NCBI GenBank assembly: GCA_964641715.1
Contig: CAZXMB010000007.1
Location: 1-31,211 of the forward strand
Direction: 5' to 3'
Length of the DNA: 31,211 nt
From: CAZXMB01 sp964641715
GTDB lineage: Bacteria; Desulfobacterota; BSN033; UBA1163
In this document: positions 1-6,803 of the stretch, piece by piece
Layout of the letters: every line of letters begins with the position of its first letter
How positions within the stretch are numbered: the stretch's first letter is position 1
Notes under the pieces: generated by a model
What the model was told of the DNA's origin: nothing
The model's database searches: none
Seen by the model: only the letters and a program-made list of their open reading frames with translations
Made by a program: the position numbers and the translations under genes

Positions 1-316
1 TCACGAGCGCATTTAAACTCACACCTTCCTCTTCCGCTTTTCTGACTAATTCCCTATGGAGGTCTTTAGGGACTCTGACATTAAACTGCCCACTAAAGCG
101 TGCTTTCGGCTTGGGAAGGGGCATCTTATGCTTTTTCATTGTATCAATGATTAGGTCTAAGGCCTCCTGAGCATTCTTGATTGCCTTCTCAAGGCTATAT
201 CCTCCGGTCACGATCCCGGCAAAATCAGGAAACCTCACAGCAAAATAGCCAGATTCTCTGTCTGGAATAATTTTAATTTCATAACCCAACAGATTTTCTT
301 TTCTATTCCCTTTCAT
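1..316 (-). CDS. hicB: HicB-family antitoxin (copy 1, 3' end outside the window)
   Basis: This ORF reads in one frame from an ATG at 316 to the window edge, giving 105 codons without a stop. The N-terminal part has the HicB-like beta fold pattern (GYEIKIIPDRESGYFAVRFP, then DFAGIVTGGYSLEKA). The C-terminal part looks like a ribbon-helix-helix segment (FNVRVPKDLHRELVRKAEEE, then GVSLNALV), the DNA-binding half of HicB antitoxins. It starts 4 bases after the hicA stop codon. A GGAGGA motif inside the end of hicA, about 8 bases upstream of the ATG, fits translational coupling. HicB antitoxins neutralise the HicA mRNA interferase and usually repress their own operon. The missing C-terminus is probably only a few residues. 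Family assignment is firm; function is inferred from the family. Confidence 0.88.
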   Translation of the reverse strand, partial: MKGNRKENLLGYEIKIIPDRESGYFAVRFPDFAGIVTGGYSLEKAIKNAQEALDLIIDTMKKHKMPLPKPKARFSGQFNVRVPKDLHRELVRKAEEEGVSLNALV

Positions 317-320
317 CAAA

Positions 321-554
321 TCAATCCTCCTCCAAGATTTTGATCACATCCTTAACATCCAACCAATGGCAATGTTTATGCTCCCCATGAGGTTTGATAA
401 CCGTTAGAATCTTATCCCCTTTCTTGTAAACGTAATGGCTGCCTCTAATACTCACACGTTTAAATCCTGACCCTAAAATTACACGCTCCAGCTCTTTGAA
501 TCTTACACTTTTTGGATTCTGCTTTATCTTGAAAAGGTCTTTTTCGATCCCCAT
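321..554 (-). CDS. hicA: HicA-family toxin, mRNA interferase (copy 1)
   Basis: The 77-residue protein has the compact HicA double-stranded-RNA-binding-like fold pattern: an N-terminal helix (VRFKELERVILGSGF) and then RVSIRGSHYVYKKGDKILTV. The GSHYVY segment holds the catalytic His of the family (GSH motif), and HGEHKHCHWLDVKDVIKIL forms the C-terminal part. HicA toxins cleave mRNA and tmRNA when not bound by HicB. It precedes hicB in the usual toxin-first order and ends 4 bases before the hicB ATG. No good Shine-Dalgarno sequence is visible before its ATG, which would keep toxin translation low. A small palindrome lies about 15 bases upstream. At 77 residues it is a normal length for the family. 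Confidence 0.92.
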   Translation of the reverse strand: MGIEKDLFKIKQNPKSVRFKELERVILGSGFKRVSIRGSHYVYKKGDKILTVIKPHGEHKHCHWLDVKDVIKILEED

Positions 555-568
555 CTTAAAAACAAGAA

Positions 569-584
569 TAACTAAATATAGTTA
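569..584. promoter_or_regulatory. Palindrome upstream of hicAB copy 1, possible HicB operator
   Basis: Arms TAACTA and TAGTTA are separated by AATA, about 15 bases upstream of the hicA ATG. HicB proteins with ribbon-helix-helix domains bind short palindromes in their own promoters, so this is a reasonable operator candidate. That role is inferred from position only. The rest of 585-803 holds no gene; it is AT-rich and contains degenerate AATGACnCAATGAC-like words around 745-790. Confidence 0.4.
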
Positions 585-803
585 CAAATGCAAGAGAAAA
601 GCTTGATGGGAAAATCAGACGGCAGGAACTTAAAAAAAATGGTATTACATGTTGAGAGGATTGTGAGCAGAAAACTTTGACTTCAATATGAAGCCAGAGA
701 TGACTGTCTAACTTTAAGCTTTTGCCTTTAAGCCTTCAGTTTTTAATGACTCAATAACCTAATGACCCAATGACTAAATGATAAATGTCAAAAGTCAAGC
801 CCT

Positions 804-1112
804 TTAATGGGTGACCCCATGCCTCTGCATGATTTCTTCTTTCTTGGACCGAGGCATCGCTTTTATCTGCGCTTCCCGAATAAGAGCTTTGGAACGCGTC
901 ATGCCTTCTTGTTGATATAACAGCTTGACGGGTAAGCGAGTCCGGGTGTAGGTTGCCCCCCGACCTTCATTATGTTGCTTGACCCGTGCCCGCACATCTT
1001 TTGATATTCCCGTGTAGAGAGACCCATCCCCGCAGCGGAGGATGTAGACTGTCCAATCCTTTCGCCCTTTTTTCTTCATACCTCGGATCATTCTTAGGTA
1101 TTTAGTCTCCAC
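804..1112 (-). CDS. GIY-YIG domain protein, UPF0213/YhbQ type
   Basis: The 102-residue protein carries the GIY-YIG nuclease core near its N-terminus (WTVYILRCGDGSLYTGIS, about residues 20-37). This is followed by an Arg-containing helix (KDVRARVKQHNEGRGATYTR) and a Glu in REAQIKAMPRSKK, the arrangement of small single-domain GIY-YIG proteins of the YhbQ group. Members are small nuclease-like proteins with poorly defined roles, often ascribed to DNA repair. I took the GTG at 1112 as start because GGAG sits 7 bases upstream. ATG codons at residues 8 and 12 would give a more standard N-terminus but lack good ribosome-binding sites. It is a single-gene unit not clearly linked to the flanking hicAB pairs. 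Confidence 0.88.
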   Translation of the reverse strand: METKYLRMIRGMKKKGRKDWTVYILRCGDGSLYTGISKDVRARVKQHNEGRGATYTRTRLPVKLLYQQEGMTRSKALIREAQIKAMPRSKKEEIMQRHGVTH

Positions 1113-1504
1113 GTTCCTTCTCCACAGATTAAAGCTTTATTACAGACGATTTGGGGATTGGAAGTTCCCAATGATCAATTACGGTTTATAATATACACCT
1201 TTCCTTGAATCTTTTGAAGTTTAGAGTTTAGGAAAAACTAATTTATCTTTTCTCCCGACAGATTATTGGAGGGGGAGGAGAAAGGAATGATAGAACAAAA
1301 GAGGTGTTGGAAAAAGTAATTTAACTCTCTAGGGCCAACTTTTTTAGGGATGGCACGGGTCTCAAACACTTGACTGAATTATTCAGTCAGGCCCTACAGT
1401 CTAGATTTGAACCTTGAACATTCCCTAAATTCGGTATTCCGCAATCAGAAATCTACATTCGGCAACTGAAATGGGCCAAACTTTTTTATGGATTGTTGGG
1501 GCAG
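1113..1504. other. Gene-free stretch between the GIY-YIG gene and the inverted repeat
   Basis: No ORF with protein-like composition is found on either strand. The sequence is AT-rich with short degenerate intergenic words such as ATTCCGCAATCAGAAATC near 1436-1453, a type of word that recurs at 4239-4262. It ends at the left 66-bp inverted repeat. Confidence 0.6.
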
Positions 1505-1570
1505 CCAAGAGGGGATGTAGTTCAAAATATTCACAATTTGCAGCATAACAACAGCTACCTCTTCCCCTTC
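1505..1570 (+). repeat. Left arm of 66-bp inverted repeat around hicAB copy 2 and the IS
   Basis: This segment is the reverse complement of 4404-4470 with only a handful of mismatches over about 66 bases. The shared core includes TTCAAAATATTCACAATTTG followed by CAGCATAACAACAG. It ends 9 bases before the hicB copy 2 stop codon. See the finding on the bracketed unit. Confidence 0.85.
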
Positions 1571-1578
1571 TGTCCGCC

Positions 1579-1920
1579 TTACCGCGTCGAATGGGCAGCC
1601 TTGGCGAGCACCTCGGTCGCCCATTGGTTCAGGCTCTTGCCCGATGCTCGGGCCATCACAAGGGCCTTGGCATGGATCTCCGGTGCAATGCGAAGCATGA
1701 GTTTCCCCGATGCCGGTTTTTCCGGCTTGCGGCCCATGGCTTTGCAGTCTGCAAGATAGTGATTTATGGCAGCTGCGAAACTCTCTTTGAGGGCTGCGAC
1801 TGTCGTGCCATGAAAACTGATGCCGTCTTCAATTCCCAAAACCCGTCCCACAAAGATGTTGTCACGCGGATCGAAATCCACGCGGGCTTTGTAGCCTTTG
1901 TATGTCATCACATTCATCAT
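1579..1920 (-). CDS. hicB: HicB-family antitoxin (copy 2)
   Basis: The protein of 113 residues begins MMNVMTYKGYKARVDFDP, continues with the HicB core (NIFVGRVLGIEDGISFHGTT), and ends in a ribbon-helix-helix segment (GKLMLRIAPEIHAKALVMAR, then ASGKSLNQWATEVLAKAA). This is the larger HicB type with a C-terminal DNA-binding domain. I chose the ATG at 1920 because it overlaps the hicA TGA as ATGA and has GGAGG 7 bases upstream; the reading frame stays open further 5' but only inside hicA. It should bind HicA and repress the operon. The base composition is more GC-rich than hicAB copy 1 and the surrounding intergenic DNA, which fits separate acquisition. Confidence 0.9.
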   Translation of the reverse strand: MMNVMTYKGYKARVDFDPRDNIFVGRVLGIEDGISFHGTTVAALKESFAAAINHYLADCKAMGRKPEKPASGKLMLRIAPEIHAKALVMARASGKSLNQWATEVLAKAAHSTR

Positions 1921-2171
1921 AATGCAACCTCCAGTTTGTCGAACCACTCCCGCAATTCTTCAACCTGATACTTTTTCGCCTCTTTCCCCGGGTGGGGGCG
2001 ATGTAAGTACTTACGGCTGCCTTTCAGCTCAAAGACAACCCGTGATCCCTCCCCTTCGCGGACTTCTCCGCCCAAGGCCTGAATCAGCCCCTCGATGTCT
2101 GAAAAGACGATACCTCCACGAGTCGGCGTCGAGAAGATTGCTTCGAGTGTCCGGCGATGTTTCGCCTTCAT
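1917..2171 (-). CDS. hicA: HicA-family toxin (copy 2)
   Basis: The 84-residue protein starts MKAKHRRTLEAIFSTPTRGG, the typical opening of the longer HicA group. It continues IVFSDIEGLIQALGGEVREG and GSRVVFELKGSRKYLHRPHP, and ends with a helix containing VEELREWFDKLEV. In this subgroup the catalytic-type His lies in the HRPHP segment. It is an mRNA interferase by family. It is translationally coupled to hicB (ATGA overlap). There is no visible Shine-Dalgarno sequence before its ATG, only AT-rich palindromic DNA. It is not a close copy of hicA 1; the two belong to different HicA subgroups. Confidence 0.92.
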   Translation of the reverse strand: MKAKHRRTLEAIFSTPTRGGIVFSDIEGLIQALGGEVREGEGSRVVFELKGSRKYLHRPHPGKEAKKYQVEELREWFDKLEVAL

Positions 2172-2172
2172 T

Positions 2173-2213
2173 GATTATTATGATAGCACAAAATGCTATC
2201 ACATAGCAATAAT
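2173..2213. promoter_or_regulatory. Inverted repeat at hicAB copy 2 promoter, likely HicB operator
   Basis: Inner arms GATAGCA (2182-2188) and TGCTATC (2194-2200) enclose CAAAA. Outer flanks TGATTATT and AATAATCA extend the symmetry with a small offset. The structure begins immediately upstream of the hicA ATG, where the promoter must lie, so HicB binding here would shut the operon. The IS target duplication starts only 5 bases further upstream. Confidence 0.6.
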
Positions 2214-2217
2214 CATA

Positions 2218-2226
2218 CTCTCCGTG
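2218..2226. repeat. Left target-site duplication of the IS
   Basis: CTCTCCGTG occurs here and again at 4188-4196, immediately outside the two ends of the element. The match extends by chance or design to TA on the 5' side in both copies. A 9-bp duplication fits IS4-superfamily elements. Confidence 0.75.
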
Positions 2227-2445
2227 CAGGAATTCCGCGTTCTGCTGTCGGAAGGAAGATAGAAACAGCGATAAGGCAAAGGTTTTAAAGGAGTATCGGC
2301 GGAGAAGGGGGTCAAGGGCCGGGGAGAGAGTATTTTCGTGGTGACTTTTTGAAGTAGGAATCGAAAGAGTAGTGCAAGAAGGCAGAGTTATCCCTCTCAT
2401 TCTTGGGAAGGGTTTGCAAGAATCTCTAACGAGACAAGGAAGGGG

Positions 2446-3679
2446 TTATCCCGCTCCTTTAAGCCATGGAGCGAGGGTGTCCATGGCGGCTAAGCCTAAA
2501 GTCAACTCCACCGCGACACTGATGAGTGTCAGATGGGCACGGCGTTGGGGTTTGAGGTTCCCCAAGTAAAAGCTTTGCAAAAGAACGAAGGCAATGAACA
2601 AGGTGAGAATGAAATTTAGGATGGCGGTAGGTTCATGCCTAAAACAGTGATCGAGGGACCAGTAGGTTGCCAGAGTATGAAACAGATCATTCTCAATCTC
2701 CCATCGACCGTGACCGATTTGCCAAAGGAGGTAAGTTGAGAGTCGAGCGGCCGATAAGGTCGTCACCCACTCCCAATGATGGGTTTCCTTCTTCCGGATC
2801 CACCCCTTCCCATCACGATGTCGGCGGGTGATAAGTTCCTCCGTATGCAGGACACGCAAGGGAGCCTCGATTCCCTCGGCCGAGGTGAACCCCTCGGCGT
2901 CCCATGCCCGGATCTTTTGGTTTGGTTCTTCCCAGACCTGAGGTTCGGTTAAGGAGAAGACTCCCAGGGCATCCTGGAATAAAGCCCGATCTTTATCCTT
3001 TAGGATGGTAATGACTTCTTTCCCCAGGCCGAGACACAAATTAAAAAAAGGAGCGTTAAAGAAGAGGGCATCGGCCAAAACCACCTTGAAGAAACGGCCA
3101 TAGGATTGCACCACTCGCGGCAAAAGACGTTGAGCCGCTGTCAGCTCTCCTTCTCCCGGCTGCAGCATCTCCACGTCTAAAGGGATGGCTCTGTGGAACC
3201 CTACCAGATAGAAGACTACCCCACGGTGATAATATTCCACTACCTCCTCTCCTTTCATCAACAGCCGCCGCTGCAAGCATTGAGGACAGCAACGATGACG
3301 GGAGGGAAAAAAACTCATGCCCGTCGATGGCCCCCACCCGAAAGGGCCAGTTATTCTTCAGCCCCTTGTTGCGCCCCACCTGATGGTTGATCCCCGAAAG
3401 CATGACCCGCAACTGCTTCGGATCGATTAAGCTTAATACCTGCCCTATGCGGTCGGCACTCGGTTTCTGGGGCCCGATTAGTCGTTCCATTCTGTGGGGC
3501 TGGCGCAACTGCCCTTCCATGGCATGTAAGCTGCGCTGCCTGAGAACGAAAAGGAAAAAGACACTGCCCCAGATCGCCCCCAGGGGGATGCGAGGCCGCC
3601 TGCGCGAATCTTGCAACTGGCCAATTCTCCATCCGAAATCAAAGACTTTCTCCACATACCGGCAAAAGCGATTCATCAT
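2446..3679 (-). pseudogene. IS4-like DDE transposase with one frameshift
   Basis: Two overlapping frames together give one transposase of about 410 residues. The first frame starts at the ATG at 3679 (MMNRFCRYVEKVFDFGW) and runs to AIDGHEFF, which carries the first catalytic Asp. The second frame continues PSRHRCCPQCLQRRL, then VVLADALFFNAPFFN (second Asp) and GRWEIENDLFHTL (Glu region, in the R-x3-E style of IS4 elements), to the stop at 2446. The switch is at a run of seven T on the coding strand (plus 3307-3313); six T would restore a single frame. This could be a real mutation, a homopolymer sequencing error, or transcriptional slippage used for expression. The start overlaps the upstream small ORF by ATGA. 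Confidence 0.85.
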
Positions 3680-4023
3680 GGCCTCTTCCCCCTCGCCAGC
3701 TGCTTCTCTCGGAAGAACCGCTGATAGCAGGCCTCCGAGACCTTTTCCATTAACCGCCAGACCTCCTGGTAGGTCCCTACCCATTGGCGCACTTTAGCCT
3801 CCAGGGATTGGGGGACATGGATCATCTTGCGCTTTTGTCCTACCCGCAAAGATAGATAGAGGCCGGGATGGAGTTCTCCTTGAGCACATTTACATCCGGG
3901 TTTGCCACAAACTCGGGGCATCGAGACCAAGGAGCCGATGAGCAACGGTTTCTCGTGGACTAACTTGGCCAGGCGGGATCGCACCTGACGTTCCTTTGAC
4001 GGAAGGTACCCTCGATGGCGCAT
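3676..4023 (-). CDS. Small accessory protein of the insertion sequence
   Basis: The 115-residue basic protein has a Cys cluster, PRVCGKPGCKCAQGE (about residues 35-50), followed by LYLSLRVGQKRKMIHVP and a helical tail (VRQWVGTYQEVWRLMEKVSE). This pattern resembles the DUF6788 group, small proteins commonly encoded beside transposases; that assignment is from memory. GGAGGA lies about 7 bases before the ATG at 4023. The stop overlaps the transposase start as ATGA, so the two are translationally coupled. Its role is unknown; the Cys motif suggests a metal-binding or nucleic-acid-binding helper. It is intact, unlike the transposase. Confidence 0.75.
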   Translation of the reverse strand: MRHRGYLPSKERQVRSRLAKLVHEKPLLIGSLVSMPRVCGKPGCKCAQGELHPGLYLSLRVGQKRKMIHVPQSLEAKVRQWVGTYQEVWRLMEKVSEACYQRFFREKQLARGKRP

Positions 4024-4041
4024 AATGACTTCCTCCTTTTC

Positions 4042-4069
4042 TATCTGATATATTTAGCTATATCAGATA
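4042..4069. promoter_or_regulatory. Perfect 11-bp inverted repeat upstream of the IS genes
   Basis: Arms TATCTGATATA and TATATCAGATA enclose TTTAGC. The structure lies 18 bases upstream of the start of the small IS ORF and inside the element. It could be an operator or a structure that blocks transcription entering from outside. It is not at the IS end, so it is not the terminal repeat. Confidence 0.55.
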
Positions 4070-4187
4070 ACCGAGCACAAGTCAAGCTTTTTTTAAATGC
4101 GAATTTGCTCAAAACGGAGGACTTACCCGAACCGGTGGAATTTACGAGGAGTTATGAATAGGAAATAACTGATTTGCGGAATTCCTA

Positions 4188-4196
4188 CTCTCCGTG
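4188..4196. repeat. Right target-site duplication of the IS
   Basis: CTCTCCGTG, identical to 2218-2226, directly follows the right terminal inverted repeat. The 4197-4403 stretch beyond it has no convincing gene; an ORF there lacks recognisable domains. Confidence 0.75.
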
Positions 4197-4403
4197 GGGG
4201 GGCCAGGAATACTTAATGTAAAATTCAGCCTCACAATTCCACATTCCGCAATCCGCAATTGGATTGGGGTCTACCGCACGGCCTTTGAGAAAGAGAAGGA
4301 ACTCACCGATCGTGCTTTGAAACTGGCCGAAATCGGGAAACCGAAATCGAATTGCGAGATTCAGGGGATATTGGGGTTGGCAGCCTTTGCCTGCAGGATT
4401 GTT

Positions 4404-4470
4404 GGAAGGGGAAAAGGTAACTGTTGTTATGCTGCAAATTGTGAATATTTTGAACTACGTCCCCTTTTGG
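4404..4470 (-). repeat. Right arm of the 66-bp inverted repeat
   Basis: This is the inverted copy of 1505-1570. It runs directly into two direct copies of GTCCCCTTTTGGAC (4459-4472 and 4477-4490). GTCCCC-type words are often seen near REP-associated transposase (RAYT) sequences, but no RAYT gene is present here. Confidence 0.85.
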
Positions 4471-4490
4471 ACGTCCGTCCCCTTTTGGAC
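4459..4490 (+). repeat. Two direct copies of GTCCCCTTTTGGAC
   Basis: The 14-bp words lie at 4459-4472 and 4477-4490, separated by GTCC. Each is partly self-complementary (GTCC...GGAC), so each can form a small hairpin. A related word, CCGTCCCCAATT, occurs at 4524-4535. This looks like a REP-type repeat cluster; the link to RAYT transposases is inference. Confidence 0.6.
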
Positions 4491-4568
4491 AATCTTTCAT
4501 GTGGTACTTGAAAAAATAAGAATCCGTCCCCAATTATTTCTGCTTCTCCGGGTCAAACAAGCCTCAGC

Positions 4569-5189
4569 TTATTTAAGAAAATCTGAATACTGTGATAAAG
4601 GCTTTGCACCAATATTGATTAGAAATTTATTTGCTTCACTTTCAAAGGTAAATAGAGGTTTGCCGGACTTCACGACTTCATGGCAAATGGTCTCCATCTT
4701 GCTGTTTGATGAAGCATGGGCGACGAAAACTGTGTCAGCAATGGCTGCAACAAAATGATTGCGTTGCATTGCGGTTTCGACTGTATTACGCCGTTGGCCT
4801 TGCTTAAATGGCGATAGGAACAGCAATCGCCCTCCTTCAAGGGGTTTTTTAAACCCTTTCCTCATCCTCATTCCCTTGAGACTACGTGCAGGGCAAATTA
4901 TAATAGGCTGGGTGCCTCGAAGTAAGATTGTGAGACATTCACGTTCTATCGGAGAATGGAAGCCTCCAATGACAGTCACCCCAGCCTCTTTCAGACTTTG
5001 TGAAAGATCGTAGGCTTTAAGAATGAGGTGGCCTGGGCATTTGACTGAACAGAAAAATGCCAGCTTCTTTTGTTTCAGGTTGTCAATGTTACCAAGACCC
5101 ATTATGGTTCCAGGAGCTTGACGACCCAAATACTTCTGCAAGGAAGATGGATAATTGGAACTACTTTGTTTGAGTTGGAAGATTTCCAT
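4569..5189 (-). CDS. Stand-alone DprA/Smf-like (SLOG superfamily) protein
   Basis: From the ATG at 5189 this is 206 residues. The recognisable core is a Rossmann-like DprA/SLOG segment: KLAFFCSVKCPGHLILKAYD, then GVTVIGGFHSPIERECL, which matches the GG-x-x-S-x-I-E pattern where DprA has GxARGID. It continues PIIICPARSLKGMRM, then FVAAIADTVFVAHAS and SGKPLFTFESE. It lacks the SAM and winged-helix parts of full DprA. SLOG proteins bind nucleotides or single-stranded DNA, and several act in defence. The frame is open to 5327, but the extra 46 residues come from an 11-bp tandem repeat and do not look like protein, so I chose Met 47. It is the last gene after the helicase/methyltransferase cluster, 276 bases downstream of the preceding gene's stop, so membership of that operon is uncertain. 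Confidence 0.75.
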   Translation of the reverse strand: MEIFQLKQSSSNYPSSLQKYLGRQAPGTIMGLGNIDNLKQKKLAFFCSVKCPGHLILKAYDLSQSLKEAGVTVIGGFHSPIERECLTILLRGTQPIIICPARSLKGMRMRKGFKKPLEGGRLLFLSPFKQGQRRNTVETAMQRNHFVAAIADTVFVAHASSNSKMETICHEVVKSGKPLFTFESEANKFLINIGAKPLSQYSDFLK

Positions 5190-5231
5190 TTTTGCCTTAA
5201 CTTCTCTTGCCGGCAGCAATACAGGATTTAA

Positions 5232-5271
5232 ACTTGGTGCCGACTTAGTGCCAACTTGGTGCTGACTTGCC
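5232..5271 (+). repeat. 11-bp tandem repeat, about 3.5 units, upstream of the DprA-like gene
   Basis: Units are ACTTGGTGCCG, ACTTAGTGCCA, ACTTGGTGCTG and a partial ACTTGCCC. The 11-base period is close to one helical turn, so the repeats present the same face of DNA, as iterons or clustered operator sites do. They lie 43 bases upstream of the chosen start codon. No other function is visible. Confidence 0.7.
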
Positions 5272-5464
5272 CTATGATTTCCCTTAATGCTTACTGGGTA
5301 AGGTGTGAAAAAGTTTTTGAATTTCAATACTTACGTGACAATAAATTAATGCTTGACTTTTATTCCTAAAAGAGTAATATATTTAATAGCCTCATCTGCC
5401 ATGTGCAGAAGGAGATCTTTCGCCGTCCTCAATAATGGGGGCGGCGATTGCATTTTATGGTACT

Positions 5465-5959
5465 TTATTTCTCTCTTTTACTAAACTTCGATTGCAGGTT
5501 TCTTCTTCTCGAATCCCCATCCACATAAAAAGCTGTTATTAGAAAAAAGATTTGCCCCTTACGGTGCTCTCTTTTTTCTAAAATGATTACATAATCCCAA
5601 TCCTCGAGCCAAACATACGTCCGTAAGCGGCCAGTGTCTTCCTTAAAATCCCAAACCTTAACACAATTATCATTTGCCTTACTGATAGTTGGACCACACC
5701 ATGGAAGGCGTTCTGCTCGTCTGGGATCGAAAATCCTTTCCCCTGTTATCCTTTCGATCCTTGATATAAGGTGCCAGAAGCCTTCTTCATATTGGTCACC
5801 TGCCAGAATACGTCTATCCCACCAAACGAGTTTTCCATCCAAAGTCCGTTGAGTCTCTTTAAAATCCCGTTTAAATATTTCGTAAAGACGAGCTAATACT
5901 TCATTCCATTCTCCATTAATTGAGATGATCGGGGGAAGCCAATCAGGGAGTTCTGTCAT
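5465..5959 (-). CDS. Small basic protein of the helicase/methyltransferase cluster, possible RNase-like toxin
   Basis: The 164-residue protein is well formed but I can place it only loosely. It opens MTELPDWLPPIISINGEWNE, has a GFWHLISRIERITGE segment and DPRRAERLPWCGPTI (about residues 78-92). It ends with TYVWLEDWDYVIILEKREHR, FFLITAFYVDGDSRRRNLQS and a lysine-rich tail. The order of WL-x-x-D-Y-x-VIL, a hydrophobic strand ending in TAFY, and an Arg-rich tail recalls the phage-type barnase/EndoU/colicin/RelE-like (PBECR) nuclease group. That resemblance is from memory. Its ATG overlaps the stop of the DUF3800 gene by 4 bases, so the two are co-translated. A companion or effector role in the same system is inference. 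Confidence 0.8.
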   Translation of the reverse strand: MTELPDWLPPIISINGEWNEVLARLYEIFKRDFKETQRTLDGKLVWWDRRILAGDQYEEGFWHLISRIERITGERIFDPRRAERLPWCGPTISKANDNCVKVWDFKEDTGRLRTYVWLEDWDYVIILEKREHRKGQIFFLITAFYVDGDSRRRNLQSKFSKREK

Positions 5960-6678
5960 GATTGAATCTCTGATGCCTCCCAGCGAAAAATGTTGACCTT
6001 GCTTTCTCTTAATAAAGTTGAGTGGATAAGACTATAACTGGACCGGCTTTTCATTCTATTGACAAGAGCAAGTTTTGCAGCATTCGATGAGAGCCCCCGA
6101 TTTACATAAGAAACCGCTCCGATCAGAAGATCGGCCAGTTGGAGAATTCCTACTTCATGAGATCTTACAATTTGAACGCGCTCGATGATCTTTCTTGAAA
6201 AATCGTAAAGATTATTTGCTAATACTTCGTGTAACTTGCGAACTTTGGCCGCTCCATGAGTGTCTTTAAGGTCAATATAAATTCGATAATGCGCATTAGG
6301 ATTAAGTATTGCTTTAAGCATTTCAAAATACATTTTGTAATACCACTCATCATGACTTTGGCGAAATATTTCATGCTGAAGCTTTGATTTGTCAGGAACG
6401 ACTAATGCCCTGAAATGCAGGTCATCATCATCAAAAAAATAATTCATAACGTCGAGATAAAAGGATTCTTTAGCCGGTGAGACCTTGGTCCATTTAATTT
6501 CAAAATCGGGCTTCATGCCATGTTGCACCTTTTTCTCTCTAAGACGGATTGAGATCTCCTTGGCTTTTTCGGATGGACACCACAGGGCACCGAGAACCAT
6601 TACCTGTTGATGATCATTTTCTAAATGGCAGCTTTCATCACAATAAATATTGTAATTCTCACACACTCTTTCTATCAT
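5956..6678 (-). CDS. DUF3800 domain protein
   Basis: From the ATG at 6678 this is 240 residues. DUF3800 signatures appear in order: YNIYCDESCHLENDHQQVMV at the N-terminus, with the first acidic pair (D-E); then EIKWTKVSPAKESFYLDVM; YRIYIDLKDTHG with another Asp; and SHEVGILQLADLLIGAV with the conserved Q-x-A-D. The acidic residues and strand order suggest an RNase H-like fold, and the family is common in defence islands, but its biochemical activity is not established. I rejected the longer frame to 6807 because GGAG sits 6 bases before the ATG at 6678 and the extra residues are not family-like. It follows the methyltransferase gene by 125 bases and overlaps the next gene by ATGA. Confidence 0.88.
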   Translation of the reverse strand: MIERVCENYNIYCDESCHLENDHQQVMVLGALWCPSEKAKEISIRLREKKVQHGMKPDFEIKWTKVSPAKESFYLDVMNYFFDDDDLHFRALVVPDKSKLQHEIFRQSHDEWYYKMYFEMLKAILNPNAHYRIYIDLKDTHGAAKVRKLHEVLANNLYDFSRKIIERVQIVRSHEVGILQLADLLIGAVSYVNRGLSSNAAKLALVNRMKSRSSYSLIHSTLLRESKVNIFRWEASEIQS

Positions 6679-6803
6679 CACGGACTCCAAAAAGGATTCT
6701 TCCGCCTGAACTGTTGGCGAAAGCAGCAAGGTCGCGGGCAAGTGAAGGAGAAAAAGACTCTTTATACTCCAACATCGACCCCTCCCCTTCACGAAGAAGT
6801 ATA

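Larger units (their letters stand above)
2227..4187 (-). mobile_element. Complete insertion sequence, about 1.96 kb
   Basis: The ends form a 12-bp imperfect terminal inverted repeat: CAGGAATTCCGC at 2227-2238 and, read on the minus strand, TAGGAATTCCGC at 4187-4176. They are flanked by 9-bp direct repeats CTCTCCGTG. Inside, on the minus strand, are a small accessory ORF and a DDE transposase overlapping by ATGA. The transposase is interrupted by one frameshift. Together these features describe a single full-length element inserted just upstream of the hicAB copy 2 operator. The exact IS family was not determined; the transposase is IS4-like. Confidence 0.8.

Noticed and set aside
4194..4511. 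ORF of 105 residues on the plus strand with a helical stretch
   Set aside because: It runs through the right inverted-repeat arm and the GTCCCC repeats, and its sequence has no recognisable domain. It may contain a gene remnant, but I cannot support a call.
5354..5381. TTGACT and TAATAT 16 bases apart on the plus strand
   Set aside because: It points away from every supported gene and lies in AT-rich DNA, so it may be chance. No plus-strand product follows.
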